A stretch of 64,000 bases of DNA from Peronospora farinosa. Its lineage: Eukaryota > Oomycota > Peronosporomycetes > Peronosporales > Peronosporaceae. The position numbers and the translations under genes were made by a program. The stretch's first letter is position 1; each line of letters opens with the position of its first letter. The notes beneath the pieces are model-generated. The model was given only the letters and a program-made list of their open reading frames with translations, searched no databases and was not told where the DNA came from. This document shows positions 34,290-44,272 of this stretch, one piece after another. Location: NCBI GenBank assembly GCA_947646735.1, contig CANTFK010000103.1, forward strand, positions 62,001 through 126,000, given 5' to 3'.

Positions 34290-36056
34290 ATGGGAAAGGA
34301 GAACTTGTTGAATTTTCTTTCATTCAACAATTACGCTATGACAAAGTCAATGCGCGTCGCTGCTAAGGCAGCCGAGAGCTCGGCTGCACGCCTGTGTGCA
34401 GCCGATACTGAGGCTTCACAGCCTCAGCCAGCAGACACTAATGTGTCTGCTGGAAGTCAACATCAGCCTGCAACGCCTGTTGCAGGTTCACGTAGCGCTT
34501 CGCCACGTGAAGATGTTGACCCAGAGTTAGTCGTTGACTACTCTGGTGAGTCGGATGACGCATCCGGCTCAAAGTCACCTATTCCACTCCCGGGCTCTCC
34601 CCGGGGTAATACCTCGTCGTCTAATGCTACGAAGAGGGATCGTGGTACATTGAGTGAATCAGTGTACCGTGAAATATTCGGGTCGTCTGATGAATCAGAC
34701 GACTCGCCAAACGAGTCGAAGGATAGTGACTCGGGTGGGGACCGTAAGGGTGATGTCAGTGCTTCTACTGACATCAATGCTCATAATGTCGGTACTTCTG
34801 TTGACACTAATGCTCGTGGTGTCGGTACTTCTGTTGACACCACGCAGGAGGCTTTAGACCGCAACGTATTGCGTCTTGCTCCTGATCGCAAGCCATGGAT
34901 GCTACCTAAGCATCTGCTTGATCGTTGGTCTGGAAAGACCAACGAACGGTTCTCCATACCGTTGTTTGATGCGTCAAAGCTTCACGGCCTTGACGCCAGT
35001 GCGAAGAACTTTCGCACTGAGAACGATTATTACATCGATGTGTTCCTTGAACATCGATGGTATGGCCCACACAAGAAGCGTGAGGCTGACGCGTTCCTCC
35101 AATCTTGGAACGCGTTTATCACCAACGTTTTAAACGTTGGGAAAGAGGCTTGGTTTCAAAGACTTTATGCTAGCCGCAATAAGTTTGAGAAACGAAGTAC
35201 TTCCGGTGCATGCTATCGTTTGCACCGGTTATCTAGAGAGGCAGGCCTGTTATGCCTCTCTTGGGGCGACCCATGCCCGGGGTGCCTGAGCCCCTCGTCA
35301 AGAGCGCCTAAGGAGGCATACCTCCTTACTGAGCCCTGGTGGAGGGCTCGCATCTCTTCCGAAATGCGTGAAGGGATTGCTACTTTGAAATCTCTTTACA
35401 AGCGCGCCGGGCGCTCGTTTTCCGATGGTCCTTCACCATCGGGTGCCCCTTGTCGTACTGTTCGACAAGGCCGGGAACGTCGGCCATCAGTTGGGCCCGA
35501 GGTTCCCAGCTATCCGCCGAAGGCGGATAGCCACGCCACCGGACGAGATAACTCGTCCGACGTCCCTTCACCTCGCGGTGCTTTAGTAAGCGTTCCACGA
35601 GGAAGCGCTTCCCACCATGGGAGTCCACCAGCGGATGCGGTGGTGGAGGGAAAACCCTGTCCGATTCTTTCATCGGACTTGGCTGCTGAGTTAGACGGGT
35701 TTGCCCGTGTAACTCGTGAGCTCCGTTGTGATGTTGATCACGAACGGGATAAGCGTCGCCGCTTAGAGGACATTGTGCGACAGCTTGGGTTTGACCATGA
35801 GAGGTCTCGGGCAAACAATGCTGTCGCACTATTGGAGAATGAACGGCAAGTTCATTCTCTGAGTAACGAGCTGGCGACAGCTCGTCAGGAGATCGTCCAA
35901 TATCATGGGAAGATCTCATCTCTACACGACCAGATATCGAATCTGGTTCGTGACAGCAAGAATCTGAAGGAGATTCTTGAGAATAACGGCTATCTTCGTC
36001 GTTCGAAGAAGCCGCGTACTAAACGTACGGACGAAGACGTCCCACGTAAAACGTAG
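34290..36056 (+). CDS. antisense-strand ORF of family B, copy 1 (588 aa, unknown function)
   Basis: An uninterrupted 588-aa ORF lies on the strand opposite gag-pol. It starts 48 bp inside the 3' LTR and overlaps the chromodomain ORF tail-to-tail from 35380. Visible parts are an Ala/Ser/Asp-rich N-terminus with DPELVVDYSGES at 77-88 and a repeat of GTSVDTN near 165-185. The middle is denser, with Trp (KPWMLPKHLLDRW, YYIDVFLEHRW, FLQSWNAFI), followed by a Ser/Pro/Arg linker. A ~100-residue coiled coil precedes a basic end (RRSKKPRTKR) that could be a nuclear signal. I recognise no known domain. It is intact although the sense genes of this copy carry five lesions. It might be a structural or regulatory accessory protein; that is speculation. 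Confidence 0.7.
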   Translation: MGKENLLNFLSFNNYAMTKSMRVAAKAAESSAARLCAADTEASQPQPADTNVSAGSQHQPATPVAGSRSASPREDVDPELVVDYSGESDDASGSKSPIPLPGSPRGNTSSSNATKRDRGTLSESVYREIFGSSDESDDSPNESKDSDSGGDRKGDVSASTDINAHNVGTSVDTNARGVGTSVDTTQEALDRNVLRLAPDRKPWMLPKHLLDRWSGKTNERFSIPLFDASKLHGLDASAKNFRTENDYYIDVFLEHRWYGPHKKREADAFLQSWNAFITNVLNVGKEAWFQRLYASRNKFEKRSTSGACYRLHRLSREAGLLCLSWGDPCPGCLSPSSRAPKEAYLLTEPWWRARISSEMREGIATLKSLYKRAGRSFSDGPSPSGAPCRTVRQGRERRPSVGPEVPSYPPKADSHATGRDNSSDVPSPRGALVSVPRGSASHHGSPPADAVVEGKPCPILSSDLAAELDGFARVTRELRCDVDHERDKRRRLEDIVRQLGFDHERSRANNAVALLENERQVHSLSNELATARQEIVQYHGKISSLHDQISNLVRDSKNLKEILENNGYLRRSKKPRTKRTDEDVPRKT

Positions 36057-39000
36057 GATGCGTACGCATCCTGCGTGGCAACTCGATCGTGTATGCGTTG
36101 CCTAGGCGGCGCAATACACGAAACGGGCCGATGTACTTGGGCAACAATTTATTGCTGCCCACGTTAGTCACTACATGTTTAGGTAGGTTTACTGTTGACA
36201 GTAAAACTAAATCACCTTCAATAAATGTTTGAGCATTTGCCCTTCCATTATTGTCTGCGTTTCGTTTTTGCTTATCCACCGCTTCCGCGATGGAATCTTG
36301 CACGAAACGGACTACCGCTTCACGAGTCAGCAGGAAATCCTCAGCTGACTCGTTGCTTTTGGCTGCAGTGCATTGTGAATGCACTGCAGAGATATCGGTT
36401 ACTAATTCAGTGAGAACATTACTGTTCTCACTTGTGATACCTCGAACGATGCTGATATCTTCAGCATCGTTGTCAGTAAGAGCGTCATCGCTCTTACTTT
36501 CTTCCTCTTCACCGAAGTCGAATGATACGACTTCGGTTACTTTCGCGTCGACCATAACGTCGTCGCGTGATGAGCAAGAGCCAGATTGGTTCTCGCTCGA
36601 GCGAGTTCCTCCCCCCTTGAATTAGAGTCACCTTCTACTAAGGTGGGGACACGTGGATGGCGAAGGCCATTCACGTAGAACGGTGTATGCGTCGTAGACG
36701 CATGCACGGAGTTGTTGATGGCGAATTCGACCATCGACAAGATCTCACTCCAACTCGTAAACGAGTGGACGTACCCTCGAAGAATCTCTTCGAGGACGCG
36801 ATTGGCGCGTTCAGTCTGACCATCAGTTTCTGGATGGTCAGAAGTAGACATTGTGAGCCGTGTTCCAAGTGTTCGGAACACGGAACGCCAAAACTCAGCC
36901 GTGAACCGGGGGTCCCTATCGGACACAAGTTCACGGGGTAAACCGTGCAATCGAAAGATTGTATCGATAAACACTCGAGCACAGCCCTCTGCTGTGATCG
37001 ACTCAGGTACAGCAACAAGATGTACCATCTTGCTGAACCTGTCTACAAACACGAGAATACCATTATTCCCGTGAGCGTCTTTGGGAAACCCAAAGACGAA
37101 GTCCATTGATACGGACTCCCAGCACTCTGCCGGAACAGGTAGAGGCTGCAATGGTGCACGGAGTGAAGGACTAGGCTTCACTCGTTGACACACCTCGCAA
37201 GCACGCACGTACTTGTGCACAAACTTATACTGGCGTGGCCAGTAAAAGTCGCGACTGACCGTGAGGTAAGTCTTCTCACGGCCGCGATGCCCACTTATTG
37301 GTGCATCGTGACATTCAAACATGATCCGTAACCTGAGATCATGTTGTGGCGGTACAACGACACGAGGCGTGTCGTTGTTGACGGCTGTGTAGTACAGTAA
37401 GCCGTCCCGCTGGGTGTATCGATCTAGAGAAGATCGATACATGGCAGGCAAGCGCTTCTTAGCTTGCGTGGATGGGTCCTTGAGGTACTCCATCAGGCGT
37501 ACAAGATCATTATCTTGTGCGCATGCCCTTCTAATGTCGTCGAGTAAGCTCGACGACAAGACGCTGGTACTCAGCGTGGCGACAGTGGTATTCACATCAC
37601 TGTCGGATTGCACAGTCGGCTCTAGGTCAGGCCGACGTGAAAGATCATCGGCGACGACGTTAAGTCGTCCTGGTTTATACTCCACGGAGAAGTTGTACTC
37701 CGCGAAGAACGACAACCACCTCGCCATTCGTTACGAGAGGTGTAGGCTGTTTACAGCCGTGCGTAGTGACGCATGGTCTGTATAGGTCTATCCCTTAAGA
37801 GATAGACGCGAAACTTAGCCAGTGCATACTTCATGGCGAGGAGTTCCTTGTCATGCACCGGGTAATTGCGCTCGGCCGGTTGCAGCTAACGCGATTGATA
37901 ACGGACGACACGCTCTGCGCCGTCTGTATCATATTGCATCAGTGCACAGCCGATTGCAAAATCACTGGCGTCACAGACCACATGAAATGGTCTGTCTTGA
38001 TCGGCAATCGCCAACACTGGCGATTGCATCAAGCTTTGCTTGATACGTTCAAAGGAACGCTGACAATCAGCGTTCCAGTTCCACTTTACATTTTTCTTGA
38101 GTAAACAAGAAAGATGTACTGTCATTTCGGCGTAATTGCGCGAGTACTTGTGCAAGTACGCCGCTAGCCCAAGGAACTTCCTTAGTCCCTTGACATCGAC
38201 TGGCACTGGCCAGTCGGTGATCGCCTTGATCTTTTCTGGATCAGGGCGTACGCCGTTCTTTCCGACGATGCACCCAAGAAGTGGTATTTCGCTAGCTGCG
38301 AATATACACTTCTTGAGGTTGGCGTACAACTTATGCTCGCATAAGTGTAAGAACCTTACGGAAGTGGAGTCTATGGACTTCCACGTCTGTTTTCCCGTCC
38401 ATAGCCCGACTATGGACGAACACATCATCGAAGTAACTCGGTGCGAATTCGCGCACCGGTCTCAATAGATGTGAAACACATCTATTGAATGTGGCTGGTG
38501 CATTACTAAGCCCTTGCGGCATCACCAACCATTCCCAGAGCATACCACTGGGAGTGCTCACTGCTGTGTACGGGATGTCCCGTTCACGCATTAGGATCTG
38601 ATAGAAACCATCCATCAGATCCATGGACGAAAAGATGGTACTCTTAGACATACCATCTATGATTACGTCCTTTCTCGGTATCGGCGTTTGCGCCGGTATC
38701 GTTGCAGCGTTCAACTTATTGAACGCGTGCACTATCCGCCACCCTCCTGTGGCCTTGCGCACACAGAAGGTCGGAGAGCTGTGAGGTGAAGTTGACTCCC
38801 TCACATGGCCCGCTGCTAGGCGATCGGCAAAGAACTTGTCGATCGCCTCGACCTGTTCCCGAGGCAGTGGCCACTGCTTCATGACACAATATTTTGTGCC
38901 AGGAACAAGGTCGATCTCGTGTCGAGTACCTTTATCCTTAGGTAACTCGCACGGAACGGATTCAGGGAATACATCCTTGAATTCGACCAAATCCTTATAC

Positions 39001-40217
39001 AAAGGATTTGACTTCAGCGACTCCCAGGATTGCGATGTATATCGCTCAATCCGAGTCTTCTCATCAAGGACACTCTCGTCCATTGATGAGCTGCTGAGAA
39101 CCCGTTCGTTCTCGGCAAAAACTGTTGCTGACCGAATGTCAGTCATGTACTCGTCCTCTGCGACGAGCACACAGATCTGCTTGACTTTGCCACTACGCAG
39201 ATCACGCAAGAACCTTTTAGGTTCTAGCGTAGGCAACTGAGTTATCTCCGAAGTTAACTTCGGAGGCGCGATCAGATCAAGCGTATAAGCGCCTACGTTT
39301 GATCCGTCATTAACCAAGACGTTCAACGTCTCGGTTTCCTCCTGGGGACTTATTCCCTCAGGGCACTGGGGACTTATTCCCTCAGTGATTATTTCCTGGG
39401 GACTTATTCCCGCAGGCTCGATGGAACCTGTTCCATCGACTTCCTCTAGCTGTGGTGGCGCAACCACAGCGAGATCCTCTACGATCAACTCTCCAGTTGA
39501 TCTAGGATTACCGTGTTGCCGCTTCTGGGCAACCGGTTTACTCTTCGGTGAATGCTGCCCTCTAGGCGAGCATTCATGTCCCGGTCCACTCGACTTATTC
39601 GAGTGGTGGACCTTCGGCGCTGCCTGTGCTTGTGCACAGCCGCCGGCAGCTTGCTCCACAGCGTGACTGTCTGTCACGCTGAGTTCTTGTGCAGTCGTAC
39701 TAACGACCGAACCACAAGTGAGGCCATCACACTCACTCGTAGTACATTCACACGCTTGTGAACGCTCCAAGACATTCATCAGATGGCCATCTGATGAACA
39801 AGCGGCAGGCATCTTCACGGTTCGATGCTGCCAGCTGACCCATGGCTCGTACCTTCTGAGCCATGGTAATCCTAGGATGACATCAAATTTGTCATCCAGA
39901 TCAAGTACGATGAAATCATCATCGTACTTTTTGCCTTCAAGCGTGTAGTGAATTCCCACTACACGTTTCTTTACTGTTACGGATGCGCCAGTTGCAAGGC
40001 GCACCGTCATCCTCGTTGGAGGGGTCTCGCGCTCAACATATTTGAGCCTACGATCATCTAGCGATTGGCGTCGAACAAAGTTGTTCGAAGCCCCACAATC
40101 AACTAGGGCGCGAAGTGACATGTTCTTTGTCACTTCGATCTTCAATGTGATGAGGGATACCTCATCACTGGGAGCGGCAACACACAGTGACTGTGTGTTG
40201 GGAGCAACCTTCGTCAA
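35380..40217 (-). pseudogene. pol: family-B pol, copy 1, inactivated
   Basis: The same PR-RT-RNase H-INT-chromodomain order as copy 2, broken by identifiable lesions. These are a 2-nt deletion near 38337 just after the RT core, a TAG at 37886-37888 in RNase H, a 10-nt deletion after 37784 in RNase H, and a TAG at 36019-36021 before the chromodomain. The catalytic Ala-Asp-Ala segment reads ADDLSRR instead of ADALSRR. PR, the first RT blocks, the integrase core and the chromodomain are individually intact. The -1 step between integrase core and chromodomain ORF (36537-36555) is the same as in copy 2 and so is not specific to this copy. Confidence 0.9.
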
Positions 40218-40267
40218 GAGTCCCGCGAACTCTCTTGACGTTGCTGGATCAGTAGGGCGCTCCGCCC

Positions 40268-41453
40268 CTACTGACCCCGACCGTTTTTTGATGGTCCACC
40301 ACGTTGTTGCGATTTCGCAGCAACGTGGGACCCACGTCTCTGGCCCTTCTTGGCAGACGGTCGATCGTCACTCCCAGTGTTACGAGACACTGGGCGTGGG
40401 GCACTACACTCATAAGCGTAGTGGCCCAACTTCTGACAGCGATTGCACTTTTGCAATCGCTTGTACCCTGGAGAGCGAGGTCGCTCGCTCTCTACATAGG
40501 AGAGGTCCATTGGTTCTGGACCTCCGCCCTCCTGTCGTCTCGGTGGACGATAGGATCCCGAGTGGACGTGAGCCTGTTGTAGGCTAAAGTCCTCCTGTTC
40601 CGCTGCAGAGATCGCTTGATCCAGCGATTCTAGCTCCAAGCGGAACAGGTGGGTCTTGACAGGACCATCTGTCAGACCCTTGATGAACACAGTAACCTGC
40701 GTGTGTTCATCGATTGGGTTCAGTACGATACAGCTAACGAGGTATCGTACGTGTTGGGCGTAAGCGTGTATATCACGCTTACCCTGTTTCAAATCCAGGA
40801 GCTCAGCCCGAGCCCTGAATTCGGCGCGAGGCGGTTCAAACGTGTGTTTGAGCCGCGCCTTGAAGACGTCATACGTTGGGAAAACGTATGGGTCGTGCAG
40901 TTTGAGCCCTAAGGCCCAAGCTTTGGCACGTCCTGCCAAGTTCGACATGGCGAACTTGACCTTCATCGCATCGTCATCGATGCGACGAGCCTCAATGGCA
41001 TCGTCGAGCTCGACGAACCATCTCAACAAGGAGTCGCTTTCGACTGCCTTGTACTTGGAGACATCAATCTTCAAGGACTCGGGTCGACGTGCATACGTCG
41101 ACCCGGCAGCAACAGCACTAGCCTGCTGTTGTCTCAACAGTTCAGACTGTTGAGCACCCTGCTGCATCAACAAGTCAGCTTGTTGAGCGCCTTGTTCTCT
41201 CAACAGTTCAACCTGTTGAGAACCTTGCTCCTCTAGCAAGGTGAGTTTCTTTACAACTTCGTCAAGTTCATGTTGTATGAACTTGGCGATGGTTGCATGT
41301 TGGTCGTCTCCGCTAAGAGAGAGCAACATGGCACCAACGGCAGGGTTGCCGATGGTTTCAGCCATACGCTGAACCGCATTCCATTTCGAGGTCACTCAAA
41401 TGGCGGAAATCATCACGCGTTGCGTGATGACGTTCATCACCCGCTGATTCCAT
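40268..41453 (-). pseudogene. gag: family-B gag, copy 1, frameshifted near its start
   Basis: Matches copy 2 gag except for one extra T near 41384, which throws the first ~23 codons out of frame. A long frame (375 aa with an alternative start) remains open after it and keeps the CCHC knuckle. Possibly still translated from an internal start, but the normal start is cut off. Confidence 0.8.
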
Positions 41454-41500
41454 AGCGGGTGGTGCGGTGGTCGCTGAACGGACCACGAAGTGCTACCAGG

Positions 41501-41960
41501 TGTAATGGGGCACCCTCCGACTATACTGATTACAGTATAGTCTACTTTCACTGATTACAGTGAAAGCAGGTGCCTCAATTACCTCTCTTACACAAGAGGC
41601 AGAGGAAGCTTTACTTCTAAACAAACGCTTAGAAGTAGAGGAAAAGAAAACTGTATTTAATATAGTTAACTATCTTAATAAAACTAATCTGTTATAACCT
41701 ATGTTAACTATATTAAACTACAACTATGTATGTCGACAACTTGCCCTCCACTCATTGCGCGCGTCCATCGGTCATTGGTCAGCGCGTTGGTTGATATGAT
41801 GGCCCATATCAACCAATAAGAGGGCATCTCCAACTTCAAGGAGATCTAGGAACAATATTATAAGAAAAGGTAATATTGTCAAAATATTATTAGTTATAAT
41901 AATATTTTATTGACACTTCATATAAGTGTCAATATTATGTAACGGGCTCACCCCGTTACA
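41501..41960 (-). repeat. family-B LTR2, shared by both copies
   Basis: 460 bp. It acts as 5' LTR of copy 1 and 3' LTR of copy 2. It differs from LTR3 at three sites I can see (GCGCGCGTCC, TAGGAACAAT, AAAAGGTAAT), making it the most diverged of the three. Confidence 0.9.
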
Positions 41961-41973
41961 TCACCCCCCCTCA
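41961..41973 (-). other. polypurine tract of copy 2
   Basis: Minus-strand GAGGGGGGGTGA directly before LTR2, which confirms minus orientation of the unit. Confidence 0.75.
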
Positions 41974-42006
41974 ACCAACAGTCACATTAGTGACTGTTTA
42001 GTGACT

Positions 42007-43773
42007 ATGGGAAAGGAGAACTTGTTGAATTTTCTTTCATTCAACAATTACGCTATGACAAAGTCAATGCGCGTCGCTGCTAAGGCAGCCGAGAGCTCGG
42101 CTGCACGCCTGTGTGCAGCCGCTACTGAGGCTTCACAGCCTCAGCCAGCAGACACTAATGTGTCTGCTGGAAGTCAACATCAGCCTGCAACGCCTGTTGC
42201 AGGTTCACGTAGCGCTTCGCCACGTGAAGATGTTGACCCAGAGTTAGTCGTTGACTACTCTGGTGAGTCGGATGACGCATCCGGCTCAAAGTCACCTATT
42301 CCACTCCCGGGCTCTCCCCGGGGTGATACCTCGTCGTCTAATGCTACGAAGAGGGATCGTGGTACATTGAGTGAATCAATGTACCGTGAAATGTTCGGGT
42401 CGTCTGATGAATCAGACGACTCGCCAAACGAGTCGAAGGATAGTGACTCGGGTGGGGACCGTAAGGGTGATGTCAGTGCTTCTACTGACATCAATAATCA
42501 TAGTGTCGGTACTTCTGTTGACACTAATGCTCGTGGTGTCGGTACTTCTGTTGACACCACGCAGGAGGCTTTAGACCGCAACGTATTGCGTCTTGCTCCT
42601 GATCGCAAGCCATGGATGCTACCTAAGCATCTGCTTGATCGTTGGTCTGGAAAGACCAACGAACGGTTCCCCATACCGTTGTTTGATGCGTCAAAGCTTC
42701 ACGGCCTTGACGCCAGTGCGAAGAACTTTCGCACTGAGAACGATTATTACATCGATGTGTTCCTTGAACATCGATGGTATGGCCCACACAAGAAGCGTGA
42801 GGCTGACGCGTTCCTCCAATCTTGGAACGCGTTTATCACCAACGTTTTAAACGTTGGGAAAGAGGCTTGGTTTCAAAGACTTTATGCTAGCCGCAATAAG
42901 TTTGAGAAACGAAGTACTTCCGGTGCATGCTATCGTTTGCACCGGTTATCTAGAGAGGCAGGCCTGTTATGCCTCTCTTGGGGCGACCCATGCCCGGGGT
43001 GCCTGAGCACCTCGTCAAGAGCGCCTAAGGAGGCGTACCTCCTTACTGAGCCCTGGTGGAGGGCTCGCATCTCTTCCGAAATGCGTGAAGGGATTGCTAC
43101 TTTGCAATCCCTTTACGAGCGCGCTGGGCGCTCGTTTTCCGATGGTCCTTCACCATCGGGTGCCCCTTGTCGTACTGTTCGACAAGGCCGGGAACGTCGG
43201 CCATCAGTTGGGCCCGAGGTTCCCAGCTATCCGCCGAAGGCGGATAGCCACGCCACCGGACGAGATAACTCGTCCGACGTCCCTTCACCTCGCGGTGCTT
43301 TAGTAAGCGTTCCACGAGGAAGCGCTTCCCACCATGGGAGTCCACCAGCGGATGCGGTGGTGGAGGGAAAACCCTGTCCGATTCTTTCATCGGACTTGGC
43401 TGCTGAGTTAGACGGGTTTGCCCGTGTAACTCGTGAGCTCCGTTGTGATGTTGATCACGAACGGGATAAGCGTCGCCGCTTAGAGGACATTGTGCGACAG
43501 CTTGGGTTTGACCATGAGAGGTCTCGGGCAAACAATGCTGTCGCACTATTGGAGAATGAACGGCGAGTTCATTCTCTGAGTAACGAGCTGGCGACAGCTC
43601 GTCAGGAGATCGTCCAATATCATGGGAAGATCTCATCTCTACACGACCAGATATCGAATCTGGTTCGTGACAACAAGAATCTGAAGGGGATTCTTGAGAA
43701 TAACGGCTATCTTCGTCGTTCGAAGAAGCCGCGTACTGAACGTACGGACGAAGACGTCCCACGTAAAACGTAG
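42007..43773 (+). CDS. antisense-strand ORF of family B, copy 2 (588 aa, unknown function)
   Basis: Same length and layout as copy 1, starting at the ATG at 42007, 46 bp from LTR2. About 13 residues differ between the copies and none shifts the frame. The last 677 nt (43097-43773) are coding on both strands: coiled coil and basic tail on this strand, integrase SH3-like region to chromodomain on the other. The upstream extension to 41926 uses a GTG inside the LTR and is less likely. The start lies right next to the polypurine tract, so a transcript would probably begin in the LTR. Confidence 0.72.
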   Translation: MGKENLLNFLSFNNYAMTKSMRVAAKAAESSAARLCAAATEASQPQPADTNVSAGSQHQPATPVAGSRSASPREDVDPELVVDYSGESDDASGSKSPIPLPGSPRGDTSSSNATKRDRGTLSESMYREMFGSSDESDDSPNESKDSDSGGDRKGDVSASTDINNHSVGTSVDTNARGVGTSVDTTQEALDRNVLRLAPDRKPWMLPKHLLDRWSGKTNERFPIPLFDASKLHGLDASAKNFRTENDYYIDVFLEHRWYGPHKKREADAFLQSWNAFITNVLNVGKEAWFQRLYASRNKFEKRSTSGACYRLHRLSREAGLLCLSWGDPCPGCLSTSSRAPKEAYLLTEPWWRARISSEMREGIATLQSLYERAGRSFSDGPSPSGAPCRTVRQGRERRPSVGPEVPSYPPKADSHATGRDNSSDVPSPRGALVSVPRGSASHHGSPPADAVVEGKPCPILSSDLAAELDGFARVTRELRCDVDHERDKRRRLEDIVRQLGFDHERSRANNAVALLENERRVHSLSNELATARQEIVQYHGKISSLHDQISNLVRDNKNLKGILENNGYLRRSKKPRTERTDEDVPRKT

Positions 43774-44272
43774 GATGCGTACGCATCCTGCGTGGCAACT
43801 CGATCGTGTATGCGTTGCCTAGGCGGCGCAATACACGAAACGGGCCGATGTACTTGGGCAACAATTTATTGCTGCCCACGTTAGTCACTACATGTTTAGG
43901 TAGGTTTACTGTTGACAGTAAAACTAAATCACCTTCAATAAATGTTTGAGCATTTGCCCTTCCATTATTGTCTGCGTTTCGTTTTTGCTTATCCACCGCT
44001 TCCGCGATGGAATCTTGCACGAAACGGACTACCGCTTCACGAGTCAGCAGGAAATCCTCAGCTGACTCGTTGCTTTTGGCTGCAGTGCATTGTGAATGCA
44101 CTGCAGAGATATCGGTTACTAATTCAGTGAGAACATTACTGTTCTCACTTGTGATACCTCGAACGATGCTGATATCTTCAGCATCGTTGTCAGTAAGAGC
44201 GTCATCGCTCTTACTTTCTTCCTCTTCACCGAAGTCGAATGATACGACTTCGGTTACTTTCGCGTCGACCAT
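43097..44272 (-). CDS. integrase C-terminal region with chromodomain, family B copy 2
   Basis: 391 aa from the ATG at 44272. An acidic N-terminus is followed by a helix typical of integrase tails (AVDKQKRNAD, ~92-101). Then come an SH3-like fold (LLPKYIGPFRVL, 137-148; THPTFYVGRLRPY), a long Ser/His-rich linker, and a chromodomain at about 317-370 (RFLVERLL, YLVRWRGYP, DSWEP). The chromodomain is complete, including the W/E pair. It overlaps pol by 19 nt in the -1 frame, so it is made either by frameshifting, by re-initiation, or not at all. Its last 677 nt are antisense to the 588-aa ORF. Chromodomains of this class guide integration to modified histones. Confidence 0.85.
   Translation of the reverse strand: MVDAKVTEVVSFDFGEEEESKSDDALTDNDAEDISIVRGITSENSNVLTELVTDISAVHSQCTAAKSNESAEDFLLTREAVVRFVQDSIAEAVDKQKRNADNNGRANAQTFIEGDLVLLSTVNLPKHVVTNVGSNKLLPKYIGPFRVLRRLGNAYTIELPRRMRTHPTFYVGRLRPYVQYAASSNDEDSRYSQESPSDSCCHEPDSISGRVEMRSSHDIGRSPDELSPARYSENELAVHSPIVRQHCLPETSHGQTQAVAQCPLSGDAYPVRDQHHNGAHELHGQTRLTQQPSPMKESDRVFPPPPHPLVDSHGGKRFLVERLLKHREVKGRRTSYLVRWRGYPPSADSWEPRAQLMADVPGLVEQYDKGHPMVKDHRKTSAQRARKGIAK

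Noticed and set aside
38836..39240. Plus-strand ORFs of 90-180 aa opposite pol and gag in both B copies (also 47771-48316)
   Set aside because: They are many, short and Ser/Arg-rich, and they follow from the local inverted repeats and the pol sequence. Unlike the 588-aa ORF, they have no counterpart in family E.
41926..42006. Extended N-terminus of the copy 2 antisense ORF starting at 41926
   Set aside because: The start would be GTG within the LTR and the polypurine tract; copy 1 has no such extension. The shared ATG at 42007/34290 is preferred.
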